The position numbers and the translations under genes were made by a program. The notes beneath the pieces are model-generated. The model ran no database searches and was not told the DNA's origin. It saw only the letters and a program-made list of their open reading frames with translations. A stretch of 64,000 bases of DNA, taken from the NCBI GenBank assembly GCA_002498365.1, contig DAHB01000003.1, forward strand, positions 62,001-126,000. Reading direction: 5' to 3'. Shown piece by piece: positions 44,130 through 52,616 of the stretch (position 1 is its first letter; the number at the start of each line of letters is the position of its first letter). Source of the DNA: Methanomassiliicoccaceae archaeon UBA421 (GTDB lineage: Archaea; Thermoplasmatota; Thermoplasmata; Methanomassiliicoccales; Methanomethylophilaceae).

Positions 44130-44575
44130 AAGCGGAACATCTTCAGGACCGAGCCGAAATGGGCATCCGCCAACTGTGCCAGATATGAAGAGATATAGAG
44201 CACCGCCAGGATCACCAATAGCAGGAGAAGAAGCACTTTGGTGAAAGAGCCCGCGTCCGACCACCAGCCGATGCACAGATAGATCAGAGCGAATAGCACG
44301 CCTCCGAACACCAGGAAGAACCATCCCTTCTCGCTGCGGTAGTCCAGATATATCCTTCCAAGGCCCTGGAGGCCGAATATGCCGGGTATGGCGGCCAGCA
44401 ACGTTGCGACCAGCACGCTCTTCCCGCCCGGAGCCACTTCCTTTCTTTCGCGGGATTTCGAACTTTTCATATCTGGCACATCATCGGTCCTCGGTACGGA
44501 ACTGTAGCATTTGGGGCACGTGACGCTCAGCGAAGGAACGATCTCCCCGCAGTTTGGACATCTTCTTTCGGTCAT
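44126..44575 (-). CDS. Zinc-ribbon membrane protein
   Basis: A 149-residue protein of unknown role. The N terminus is a zinc ribbon (CPNCGE and CPKCYS, residues 6-25), followed by a charged linker and three hydrophobic segments at about 55-75, 85-103 and 110-132. The IPGIFGLQGLGRIYLD stretch resembles TM2-type domains. ATG 44575 overlaps the stop of the upstream thioesterase gene by four bases (ATGA). Zinc ribbon plus TM2-like membrane proteins are common in archaea but functionally undefined. Confidence 0.75.
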   Translation of the reverse strand: MTERRCPNCGEIVPSLSVTCPKCYSSVPRTDDVPDMKSSKSRERKEVAPGGKSVLVATLLAAIPGIFGLQGLGRIYLDYRSEKGWFFLVFGGVLFALIYLCIGWWSDAGSFTKVLLLLLLVILAVLYISSYLAQLADAHFGSVLKMFRF

Positions 44576-45006
44576 CTTTTTTCTCCCAGTTTGAAACCGG
44601 TGCACACGGCGGACGCAATCAGCTTACCGCCTCCGAACACCTTCACGTCGTAATCCACTATCGAACGGGATTCGTTCATAAGTACGGCTTCGGCAGTGAG
44701 CGGCCCCTCCGTGGCGGGCCTGTAGTAGTGCACGCTGCAACATTGGCCCACGGCATCGCATCCGATGTTGCAGGCTACGCCGAAGGCATGGTCTATAAGA
44801 CCGAAGGTCGCCGCCCCGTGAACAATGCCAAGGCTGTTCAGCAACCTTCCGCATACGGGCATCCGAGCCACGGTCCTCTCCTTCGACACATATACCAGAG
44901 TTATCCCCAGTTCTGCGGCGAAAGGCGCCTTCGACATGGATTCTATGCGGTCGATGTCATATCTGCAGCTCTCTTCCGTTATCGAAAGCAGCTCTGATCG
45001 GTCCAT
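44572..45006 (-). CDS. PaaI-like hotdog-fold thioesterase
   Basis: A 144-residue acyl-CoA thioesterase-like protein of the hotdog fold. The motif NSLGIVHGAATFGLIDHAFGVACN (near residues 57-80) is the PaaI-type helix with the catalytic acid in LIDHAFG, and the YYRPATEGPLTAEAVL strand follows. The physiological acyl-CoA is unknown. A TATA-like TTAAATAC on the minus strand at about 45029-45037 lies about 26 bases before ATG 45006 and sits inside a short palindrome. It is divergent from xseA and cotranscribed with the zinc-ribbon membrane protein. Confidence 0.85.
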   Translation of the reverse strand: MDRSELLSITEESCRYDIDRIESMSKAPFAAELGITLVYVSKERTVARMPVCGRLLNSLGIVHGAATFGLIDHAFGVACNIGCDAVGQCCSVHYYRPATEGPLTAEAVLMNESRSIVDYDVKVFGGGKLIASAVCTGFKLGEKR

Positions 45007-45021
45007 GCCGAAACATGTACA

Positions 45022-45041
45022 GTTCCGTATTTAACCGGAAC
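45022..45041. promoter_or_regulatory. Palindrome around the thioesterase TATA box
   Basis: GTTCCG and CGGAAC flank the 8-base TATTTAAC, which contains the likely TATA element of the minus-strand thioesterase gene. A protein bound there would compete with TBP. The symmetry is exact in the six-base arms; regulation is only inferred. Confidence 0.3.
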
Positions 45042-45098
45042 GCAAAAAATCCGCGTTACGGTACAACAGATTAAATCGGTCCGAGCCATGGAGGTAGC

Positions 45099-46442
45099 AT
45101 GGCGGACAGACTGACGGTCACACAGCTCAACACCAGGGTGCGCTCCATACTGTCGGAGTCCTCCGCCGTCAAGGACGTTTGGGTGATAGGCGAGATATCC
45201 AACCTTAAACTGTACTCCAGCGGCCATTATTATTTCACGCTGAAGGATGAAGGCAGCGAGATCCGCTCGGTCATGTTCAGAGGCTCTAGGGGAAGGATCG
45301 ATTTCGAGCCTGCGGACAACATGAAGGTAACGGCCTTCGGACACGTCGACCTGTACGTCGCCAAAGGCAGCTACCAGTTTATCGCCGAGACCATGACCCG
45401 GTCGGGGATAGGCGACCTTTTCCTTGAATACGAGAAGCTCAGGAAGAGGCTCGAAGGAGAGGGGATGTTCGACGCCTCTAGGAAGAGGAAGCTTCCCGTG
45501 TATCCTAAAGTCATCGGCGTCGTGACGTCGGAGAGCGGGGCCGTGATCCATGATATAGTGACCACGTCCGGGAGGCTCTTCCCTGCAGACATACTGCTTG
45601 CGCCGGCCCAGGTACAGGGAGAGGGCGCCGCCAAGTCCATCGTCAGGGGGATAGAGGCTCTGAACAGGGAGAAAGTGGACGTCATAATAGTCGGCCGCGG
45701 CGGCGGGTCCATAGAGGACCTCTGGGCCTTCAACGAGGAGATTGTCGCCAGGGCTATTGCCACCTCGGAAGCCCCCGTCATATCTGCGGTCGGGCACGAA
45801 TCCGATTTCACGATAGCCGATTTCGTCGCCGACGTGAGGGCCCCCACTCCCACAGGGGCCGCAGAGCTGGCACTTCGCGATAAACGGGAGGTCGTCAAAC
45901 AGGTGGACGGCCTAGGGATACGTATGGGAAGGGCGCTTGACCACATATCGGTGAAAATGCGCTCACGTCTGGAACTGGCAGCTTCCAAATTGGAGGCGGG
46001 ACGCCAGCACGAGAAGCTCTCCATGCTCGAGATACGCGTGGGGCAGCTTTCGGAAAAGGCCGATGCGGCGCTCAGGTCCTCCGTACAGGGGATGAGGTCA
46101 CGTTTCAACGCGGCCGAATCCAAGATATCTCCTTCGGCGGCGCAACGAAAGGTAGCGTCGCTGAAAGACCGCCTTTCTTTTCTGTCGGAAAGGATGGTGC
46201 TGGCCATCGGACGGTGCCTGAAGGATGCCGGATCGAAGCTCGATGCGATAGGCCAGCGGTCCTCGGACCTCGACCCGCGCAGCGTGCTGGACAGGGGATA
46301 CAGCTATGTAGCGGACTCCGAGGGCCGCGCCCTTACGTCGGCCAGGTCGCTCTCCCCGGGGTCCATCGTGTCCATTTCGTTCCGCGACGGCGGTGCCGAA
46401 GCGGAGATAAGAAAGGTGAAGTACTATGAACGAAGACATTGA
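45099..46442 (+). CDS. xseA: Exodeoxyribonuclease VII large subunit
   Basis: Catalytic subunit of exonuclease VII, which degrades single-stranded DNA from both ends to oligonucleotides. The 447-residue protein has the N-terminal OB-fold (VWVIGEISNLKLYSSGHYYFTLKD), the catalytic core with GVVTSESGAVIHDI and the IIVGRGGGSIEDLWAFN motif, the GHESDFTIADFVAD signature, and a long coiled-coil region to about residue 390 before the DRGYSYV C-terminal segment. ATG follows GGAGGT. The next gene, xseB, overlaps by 17 bases. Exonuclease VII is a bacterial enzyme; a complete pair in an archaeal context suggests transfer. Confidence 0.95.
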   Translation: MADRLTVTQLNTRVRSILSESSAVKDVWVIGEISNLKLYSSGHYYFTLKDEGSEIRSVMFRGSRGRIDFEPADNMKVTAFGHVDLYVAKGSYQFIAETMTRSGIGDLFLEYEKLRKRLEGEGMFDASRKRKLPVYPKVIGVVTSESGAVIHDIVTTSGRLFPADILLAPAQVQGEGAAKSIVRGIEALNREKVDVIIVGRGGGSIEDLWAFNEEIVARAIATSEAPVISAVGHESDFTIADFVADVRAPTPTGAAELALRDKREVVKQVDGLGIRMGRALDHISVKMRSRLELAASKLEAGRQHEKLSMLEIRVGQLSEKADAALRSSVQGMRSRFNAAESKISPSAAQRKVASLKDRLSFLSERMVLAIGRCLKDAGSKLDAIGQRSSDLDPRSVLDRGYSYVADSEGRALTSARSLSPGSIVSISFRDGGAEAEIRKVKYYERRH

Positions 46443-46659
46443 GAAGATGAGCTTCGAGGAATGCATCACGGCACTCGAAGCGCTGGTGAAAGAGCTTGAA
46501 AGCGGGACCCTCGACCTGGACAAGAGCCTTGAGGTCTACGAGCGTGCCACAGTCCTGAGGGACCGTTGCAAGAAGATACTCGAAGAGAGCGAGCGCAGGG
46601 TCCAGAAGATAACCGAGAACTCGGAAGGGATCAGAAGGTCAGACCTTAAGATCGAGTGA
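46426..46659 (+). CDS. xseB: Exodeoxyribonuclease VII small subunit
   Basis: The 77-residue partner of XseA, with the family pattern SFEECITALEALVKELESG, LDLDKSLEVYERA and LRDRCKKILEESERRV, forming helices that bind the large subunit's stalk. Start ATG 46426 has GGTGA at 9 bases and lies inside the end of xseA. The 3' end overlaps the convergent DUF4435 gene by 21 bases. Together with xseA it makes a complete exonuclease VII. Confidence 0.92.
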   Translation: MNEDIEKMSFEECITALEALVKELESGTLDLDKSLEVYERATVLRDRCKKILEESERRVQKITENSEGIRRSDLKIE

Positions 46660-47505
46660 CCAAAGTCTGAAGCACTGCTTCCTGGCCCAGCCCTCCGTTT
46701 CGGCATGAAGGTCCGTACCATGGAAGTACACGTCGCTGAAGGCCAGCCTCAGGGCGCCGGAGAGCTCGCCCTCGCGCAGGTTCTTGCTGTTGAAGGAGCC
46801 GAATATGCACTTCAGCCCCATCAGGAGCACCTCCACCGCATCATGGCCCCTGGCGAAGTCTATGGGGTCGTAACCTTCCGACATCTCCTCGTTCAAACGG
46901 CGGAGAAGTTCGTTCCTGCTTACGCACACGTTCATCGACGAGCTGATGACCTCGTTAACAAGCTGTTTGACATCTGTCTGAAGCGTCCTGCGGTCGATGA
47001 ACCTGTCGAAATCGAGGTTTCTGAAGGAAAGGCTCAGTTTGAGCCTGTCCGAAATGTACATGAGAAGACCGACAGGATAACAAGCCGACACTATGGCATC
47101 GAATACGGGGCCGTATCTGCTTTCGAACTCCTCAAGTGCGCCGGCATCGGCGTATTCGCACAGGATATCGTCCAGGGCCGGGCTTCCGATCATCATCATC
47201 TCCAGGTCCCTGCGGTCGGTCTGGAATATGGGAGGGGCGCGTTTCTTGCCCGTTATCCTGTCCAGGTCGGAATCCACGATGCCGATGACCGGCACGAGGC
47301 CTCGTCTGCTCCAGCACTCGTCCACGGACTTGCGGACGTTGTCCTTGGAATGGCCTATGACGATCTTCACATGCTCTTTGTCTCTGAACTTGCCGTAAAG
47401 CCTGCCGTCGGTGATCCCCTCGACCACGAGGACGGTGTCCTCGACGGAAGACATAAGCATCGTTATCTCATTCGCAATGTCTGCCGGTGTCAATGATTCC
47501 CGCAT
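46639..47505 (-). CDS. DUF4435 TOPRIM-like protein, AriB-like
   Basis: A 288-residue protein with the DUF4435 layout. The N-terminal LTPADIANEITMLMSS precedes a TOPRIM-like core with the acidic motif VVEGITDGRLY (Glu29) and GIVDSDLDRI (Asp78, 80, 82), the residues that hold metal in OLD-type and AriB nucleases. Its gene overlaps the end of an ABC-type ATPase gene by 38 bases. ATPase plus DUF4435 in this order is the make-up of the PARIS anti-phage system (AriA-AriB), in which the TOPRIM effector is unleashed when the ATPase senses a phage protein. Identity as PARIS rather than another OLD-like pair is inference. Confidence 0.75.
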   Translation of the reverse strand: MRESLTPADIANEITMLMSSVEDTVLVVEGITDGRLYGKFRDKEHVKIVIGHSKDNVRKSVDECWSRRGLVPVIGIVDSDLDRITGKKRAPPIFQTDRRDLEMMMIGSPALDDILCEYADAGALEEFESRYGPVFDAIVSACYPVGLLMYISDRLKLSLSFRNLDFDRFIDRRTLQTDVKQLVNEVISSSMNVCVSRNELLRRLNEEMSEGYDPIDFARGHDAVEVLLMGLKCIFGSFNSKNLREGELSGALRLAFSDVYFHGTDLHAETEGWARKQCFRLWSLDLKV

Positions 47506-48544
47506 TGTTAGCTTTCAGCTCCCTTGCCATGTCCCATTTGTCATGGATGATCTGAGGCGAATGGGTCGCTATGACGAACTGAAGGTCCCTGAGCCGCGCC
47601 AGATCGACGAGTATCCCGCCAAGCTTCTGCTGCCATTCCACGTGCAGGGAGTTCTCGGGCTCGTCCAGCACCACCAGCGAACCGGGCTCCGTCTGGAAAA
47701 GCAGACGGTACATGATCACCATGATCTGTTTCTCTCCCGAGGAAAGCGATACCAGCGGCAGCTCCTTGCCGCTGTTGAGCCTGACCGTCAGGTTGTCCTT
47801 TTCGTTTATCTCTATGGTCTTCTTCATCAGAAGTTCGTTGACGATGTCCTTGAAGACGACCACGGACTCCGCCAGCTGGTAGAATTTCCTGATATAGTCG
47901 TTCAGACCGTACGCCAGGTCCTGATAGTCCTTCCTCCTCTTGGCGGCCAGGTCGTGGCGTTCCGGAGGGAAGCGGAGGCCGGAGGGCATCTCGGGCTCGA
48001 GACCGGCGCCTTTCATAAAATCCAATTTGGCCTTTAGGTCCTTGAACAGGAAAACGAACTCCCCGTCCGACAGGTCCGGGCGCTGGGACTCACCGGGCTG
48101 CAAGAGCGAGCTGTTGTCCTTTGCGTACCTGATGCGGTCCCTCAGCTCGGCCGCGTATACCGAAATGGCCTGGACGAAATGTCCGTCCTTCTTCCTAACG
48201 ACCTGCCTCTCGGGAGGTATGTACGTCACCTGGAACATCCTGTGGAGCTCGGCCTCGTCGACCGGTTGCTCGAGCTCGTTCTTCTGAACCAGCACATTTG
48301 TGCCGTTGCGGTTCTCGACGATAAGCGTCATGTCGCCGGAGAAGTTGACGTCCATCCTCTCGAAAGGCATGGGAGATAGCACCTCGAACTCCCCCTTCAG
48401 AAGGGCTACGACCGCCCGCATGATCGTGGATTTGCCGAATCCGTTGCTGGAATAGATGAAGGTCACAGGTCCCTGGTTCAGACTGACGCTGCAGTCGCAT
48501 TCGTCGAAGAGCCCGTAAACCGTAATCGTCCTGATCTTCATCAT
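47468..48544 (-). CDS. ABC-type AAA ATPase, AriA-like
   Basis: A 358-residue ATPase of the RecF/SMC-like AAA group without long coiled coils. Motifs: Walker A IYSSNGFGKST (residues 30-40), signature LSSGEKQ (near 269), Walker B SLVVLDEPENSLH (near 285) and H-loop ATHSPQII (near 325). ATG 48544 or 48541 lies about 25 bases after a minus-strand TAAAATAT box, so it is the first gene of a two-gene operon with the DUF4435 protein. The pairing and gene order match PARIS; known AriA proteins are somewhat longer, so this may be a compact variant. Divergent from the TPR gene. Confidence 0.78.
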   Translation of the reverse strand: MMKIRTITVYGLFDECDCSVSLNQGPVTFIYSSNGFGKSTIMRAVVALLKGEFEVLSPMPFERMDVNFSGDMTLIVENRNGTNVLVQKNELEQPVDEAELHRMFQVTYIPPERQVVRKKDGHFVQAISVYAAELRDRIRYAKDNSSLLQPGESQRPDLSDGEFVFLFKDLKAKLDFMKGAGLEPEMPSGLRFPPERHDLAAKRRKDYQDLAYGLNDYIRKFYQLAESVVVFKDIVNELLMKKTIEINEKDNLTVRLNSGKELPLVSLSSGEKQIMVIMYRLLFQTEPGSLVVLDEPENSLHVEWQQKLGGILVDLARLRDLQFVIATHSPQIIHDKWDMARELKANNAGIIDTGRHCE

Positions 48545-48629
48545 GTCCGCATGTCTCTAAGCATATTTTAAGTACCCGTTACCCCGACCGGGAGCTATCT
48601 TTATTTCCGTTGAACAACTCTTCGTCGCG

Positions 48630-49472
48630 ATGGAAGCCGAAAAAACATTCTTTGAAGTCAAAAAACTCGTCTCTTCCGGCAGCATCGATGCGGCGGAAGC
48701 GATGCTCTCCGACCTGGCGTCCTCTTCCGGCGACCCATTCGTCCGCATCCAGTGCGCGTCGGTGCTGATGATCGTGGGAAGGAACGTCTCTTCCGAAAGG
48801 GTCCTCGAAGAACTGTACTTAGACCTCCCCGATGACCACGGTACGCTGTTCCAGATAGCTCGGGCCATGAGGGGCCTGGGCAGGGCCGACCTTGCGGCGG
48901 AGATACTTTCAGGTCTGAGGCAGGATGATATGGTATTGAGAGAGTATGCCCTCGTCCTTAATCTGTTGGGACGTTACGGCGACTCGGTCTCGGCCGTGGC
49001 AAGTATATCCGTCCCATCGGTCCCGGACAAGGTCCTGACCGCCGACGGGTTTTCCGCCTCCGGACGGTCTCATGAGGCCCTGGAGATCACCGGGTCCCTT
49101 TTGAAAGAAGATCCGGACAGCTACGAGGTACAGCGTTCCCGCTGCACCGCCCTGATATCTGCGGGCATGGACAAGGAGGCCTTGAAATTTGCCAGAGGCC
49201 TTCTCAAAAAGGACAGGAACTCGCCGGATGCCAATGCCGTCGCCGCATACGTAATGCATGTGGAGGGAAAGAGCCAGTCCGCCGGAGCATTCGCTTCGGC
49301 CGCGTTACGTTCCGACCCCTCTCATATGGGGGCGATGGAAGTTCTCGCGCTCAGCATGATGGATAAAGGGAAGTTCAGGGAGGCCAGCATCGTGGCAGGC
49401 GCCATGAACGAGAAGGAGCCGGGAAACCCTGCCGCCGTCAGGATACTGAAAGAATGCGGCGGAAAGAGCTGA
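48630..49472 (+). CDS. TPR-like repeat protein
   Basis: A 280-residue soluble protein made of repeated helical pairs of the tetratricopeptide type; units such as RSHEALEITGSLLKEDPDS, DKEALKFARGLLKKDRNSP and KFREASIVAGAMNEKEPGNP show the A8/G/A pattern with a terminal proline. No catalytic domain is present, so it probably scaffolds protein contacts. TCTTTATTT at about 48598-48606 is 26 bases before ATG 48630. It is divergent from the PARIS-like operon and convergent with trkH; no functional link to either is evident. Confidence 0.8.
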   Translation: MEAEKTFFEVKKLVSSGSIDAAEAMLSDLASSSGDPFVRIQCASVLMIVGRNVSSERVLEELYLDLPDDHGTLFQIARAMRGLGRADLAAEILSGLRQDDMVLREYALVLNLLGRYGDSVSAVASISVPSVPDKVLTADGFSASGRSHEALEITGSLLKEDPDSYEVQRSRCTALISAGMDKEALKFARGLLKKDRNSPDANAVAAYVMHVEGKSQSAGAFASAALRSDPSHMGAMEVLALSMMDKGKFREASIVAGAMNEKEPGNPAAVRILKECGGKS

Positions 49473-51047
49473 TCAGTGCTTGTATATGCGGTCCCGGATG
49501 CTGAAATCGCTCACTCTGCGGGCCCTCTTCCCTCTGTTCCTCGCGACCTCCTTCCAGAACCCGGGCATGAAGAAAAGCAGCGCCGTGGCGATCTCCAGAC
49601 GCCCCAGGAACATGATCAATATCATCACAGCTTTCACTATCGGGTCCAGCGTGTACAGTGTGTCATATGGCCCGTACTCGCCTATCGAAGCGCCCGTGTT
49701 GCACACGGAAGTTACGGCCAGACCTATCGAATCAATGGGGAGGATCCCCATGACCATGAATATCACAGACGAGATGACTATAGTCAAGGCGAAAAGTGCC
49801 AGTGTTATGAAGGAATTGATGACCGCGGGCTCCTCTACGCTGTCTCCGTCCATTTTCACATCATAGACGGCCATCGGGTGCAGCGTCTTGTAGATGCTGT
49901 TCTTGATGTACTTGCCTATTATGACGAAGCGATACATCTTCACTCCCCCGGCCGTGGACCCGCTCATTCCTCCGACAAAAGCCACGATCAGAAGGAGTAT
50001 CGAGCACAGCGGCACAGGCCAGATGGCCGGGTCCGTGAAATTCACAACCGCAAATCCTGTGGAAGTGCCCATCGAGACGACCGTGAAAAGAGAATCGGCG
50101 ACCGTTTCTGCCAGATAATCCAGTTCCAGGTTCCTGCTGGCATTGATCAGGAGGGCGGATATCAGCATACTGACCCCGACATACCAGTAGATCGTCCATC
50201 TGAACTCGGTGTTTTTTGCATAAGGTTTCAGATGTCCTTTGTAAATGCCCTTGAAGTGGATGTAGAAGTTTGTGCCTCCCAGAAGCATGAAAGCAATGAC
50301 GATGACCTTGATGATTTGGTCATAGTCGCTCATGCTGTTGGCGTTGTTGAGGAATCCTCCCGTGGAAACGGTAGAAAGCGTCATACATGCGGAGTCGATG
50401 GTTCCGAGCCCGAAGACGACAAGAAGGATGGCCTGTACTATCGTGAGGAGAACATAGATCAGCAAAAAGCTCTTTGCGGAATCCTTGAGCCTTACAGAAA
50501 AGTTTTTGGCTCCCGAGCCCGACATCTCGTTGATCGAGAACCCCTTCCCACCTATGCCCATGATCGGCAGCATATAAAGAAATATCAGGATTACCGACAC
50601 CCCCCCGATCCACTGGGTCATGGACCTCCAGAGGAACAGGCTCTGCGGGAAGGAATCGAAGTCCCTGACCATCGTGTACCCCGTTGTCGTCACGCCGCTG
50701 ACAGATTCGAACAGGGAGTCGATCAGCGGCATCCCGTAAAGGAAATAGGGGGTGGCGCCCACCAGTATCATTATCAGAAAAGCACCGCCGATCATCAGGA
50801 TTCCGGAGGTGGCCTGGAGGCCCTCCTCGCCCTCTCTGAACGTTATGAGGACGACGAGGCCGGCCAGCACCAGCAGGAAAAGCGGCGTCAGGAATATTTC
50901 GTAATCCTCTCCGTAATATGCGGCGGCGGCGAAGGGTGCGGCCAGGGAGACGCCCATCATGAGCATGATCATGCCCAGCGAATGGAGCACAGTGTTCCTC
51001 CAGCGGGCCCCCTTGCTTATTTTCATCTCGTCTTCGAACAGCGACAA
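49473..51047 (-). CDS. trkH: Trk potassium uptake system membrane subunit
   Basis: Potassium channel-like subunit of the Trk system, 524 residues with about ten membrane helices arranged as four pore repeats. Pore-loop glycines appear in VSGVTTTGYTM, LSTVSTGGFLN, MGTSTGFAV and CNTGASIGEYG, the four selectivity-filter segments. It is cotranscribed with trkA, whose product gates it in response to nucleotides; the trkA stop is three bases before the trkH start. K uptake supports osmotic balance and cytoplasmic pH. Confidence 0.94.
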   Translation of the reverse strand: MSLFEDEMKISKGARWRNTVLHSLGMIMLMMGVSLAAPFAAAAYYGEDYEIFLTPLFLLVLAGLVVLITFREGEEGLQATSGILMIGGAFLIMILVGATPYFLYGMPLIDSLFESVSGVTTTGYTMVRDFDSFPQSLFLWRSMTQWIGGVSVILIFLYMLPIMGIGGKGFSINEMSGSGAKNFSVRLKDSAKSFLLIYVLLTIVQAILLVVFGLGTIDSACMTLSTVSTGGFLNNANSMSDYDQIIKVIVIAFMLLGGTNFYIHFKGIYKGHLKPYAKNTEFRWTIYWYVGVSMLISALLINASRNLELDYLAETVADSLFTVVSMGTSTGFAVVNFTDPAIWPVPLCSILLLIVAFVGGMSGSTAGGVKMYRFVIIGKYIKNSIYKTLHPMAVYDVKMDGDSVEEPAVINSFITLALFALTIVISSVIFMVMGILPIDSIGLAVTSVCNTGASIGEYGPYDTLYTLDPIVKAVMILIMFLGRLEIATALLFFMPGFWKEVARNRGKRARRVSDFSIRDRIYKH

Positions 51048-51050
51048 AGA

Positions 51051-52400
51051 TCACAACCCCGGCATATTCTTTCCAAGCAACTTTTTTACGGCCGACATCT
51101 TGGACATGTATGCGTATATCAGCACCCTGTCGCCGTCCCTGAAGTTGGTGTCGTATTTGGGGTAGATCACCCTGCCGTTCCGGACCACGGCGGCAAAACG
51201 CGACCCGTCCGGAATATCCAGATCGCCGAAGAAACGATTGAAGAGAGGCGACCTCTCGTCCACCCTGATACTGAAGAAGAACTCGCTGTCATGCTTCATC
51301 TTCAATATCGAGTCCTCGTCGGATATCAGTCCCTTCGTGATCTCGTTGGCTATTATCAGGTGGTATCCGATTATCGTCTCTATACCGGTGAAGCGGAATA
51401 TGTCTTTGTACTCCCTCGTCAGGTATCTCGAGATGACCTTCCTGGTACCGAACTTCAGCGATGCCATGCAGGCGAGGAGGTTCTTCTCGTCCGCTTCGGT
51501 GACGCTTATCAGGACATCGGCCCTTCCCACGTTCTCGGTTTTGAGTATGTGGGGGTCCAGGGAGTCCGAGTTCACCACGATGGCGTCCGTGAGGGTGCGG
51601 GCGGCCTCCCTGCAGAGGTCCTTGTCCTCTTCGATTATCTTGACATAGACCTTCTTCTCCATTTTGCTCAGGGCCTTGGCAACGTTCATCCCCACGACGC
51701 CCGCCCCCAGGATCACGAACTCGAGGGCCTCTTCCTCGATACCTATCATTTTGTTGAAAGCCTCGATGCCCTTCTCGCTGCCGATGACCGTTATCCTGTC
51801 CTCCGGGCGTACCTCCGCGGTCTCGACGTCGATTATGACCCCGTCCCCGCGATATATGCAGACGATGTTGCACTCTTCCGGTATGTCGAGGTTCAGTATC
51901 ACGTTGCCAACTATACTTTGGTCGCCGCCGACCCTGAATGTCGCAATAGCCAGGCCCAGAGATTTTATCGTTTCGTAATCGACCACGTTCTCGAGCGTGG
52001 CAAGCTTGAATATCTTGTTGGAGCTGATTATCTCGGGGGATATGATCATGTCTATTCCCGGGTCCCCCTCTGCCGTGGTCTTTATCATGTAGTCAGGGTT
52101 CTTGATGGTGGCCACCGTGCGCAGCGAAGGCTTGTATTTTTTGCAGATCATGCATATGAACAGGTTCAGCCCGTCCGATGGAAGGGTGGACACGATGATA
52201 TCGGCGTCGTGCTTCTCTATTGCGAGTTCCAGGATCTTAGGGTTCGTGCCGTCCTCGTGGAGCACCGATACGTTGAGCAGGTTCTTGACGGTGTCAGCCT
52301 TGAGGGCATCCTTTTCGATCATCATCACGTTGTGGACGGTAGATAGGGTCTCTGCGGAAGTATATCCGACGTTTCCCGCGCCTATAATGATGATGTTCAT
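51051..52400 (-). CDS. trkA: Trk potassium uptake regulatory subunit
   Basis: Cytoplasmic NAD(H)-binding gating subunit, 449 residues with two RCK units. First Rossmann motif IIIGAGNVGYTSAE (residues 3-16), second VILGAGVVGMNVAK (near 232-245), each followed by a TrkA-C domain; the final DGDRVLIYAY strand is typical. It precedes trkH on the same transcript. A two-repeat TrkA is the standard form for Trk rather than Ktr systems. Confidence 0.95.
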   Translation of the reverse strand: MNIIIIGAGNVGYTSAETLSTVHNVMMIEKDALKADTVKNLLNVSVLHEDGTNPKILELAIEKHDADIIVSTLPSDGLNLFICMICKKYKPSLRTVATIKNPDYMIKTTAEGDPGIDMIISPEIISSNKIFKLATLENVVDYETIKSLGLAIATFRVGGDQSIVGNVILNLDIPEECNIVCIYRGDGVIIDVETAEVRPEDRITVIGSEKGIEAFNKMIGIEEEALEFVILGAGVVGMNVAKALSKMEKKVYVKIIEEDKDLCREAARTLTDAIVVNSDSLDPHILKTENVGRADVLISVTEADEKNLLACMASLKFGTRKVISRYLTREYKDIFRFTGIETIIGYHLIIANEITKGLISDEDSILKMKHDSEFFFSIRVDERSPLFNRFFGDLDIPDGSRFAAVVRNGRVIYPKYDTNFRDGDRVLIYAYMSKMSAVKKLLGKNMPGL

Positions 52401-52544
52401 CTAAGTTCCCGTCCTGAGATGTTAGGCTCCGTTATATCGGTTGTGCTTGGAAGTTTCATCTGGAACTTAAGCCCTACGCCTCTTCAATCCTGATGGGGAT
52501 GTAAATGCTTTTCGCAACGTCCCGGCTTCCGGGGGCATCGAACC

Positions 52545-52572
52545 GTCGATATGCGGGCATGTCGATATGCGG
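52545..52572 (+). repeat. Two direct repeats upstream of the hisD promoter
   Basis: The 12-base sequence GTCGATATGCGG occurs at 52545-52556 and again at 52561-52572, 16 bases apart start to start. They end 11 bases before the TATA-like CAATATAAAT (52583-52592) of hisD, a position suited to an activator or repressor. No similar pair was noticed elsewhere in the window. Confidence 0.5.
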
Positions 52573-52616
52573 AGCGTATCGCTCAATATAAATCACTGGA
52601 CTTCGATTCGGGCGCC

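Noticed and set aside
49476..52346. A 956-codon open frame on the plus strand
   Set aside because: It is the exact antisense of trkH and trkA, which have full family motifs; the plus frame has no recognisable domain and a composition typical of antisense high-GC frames.
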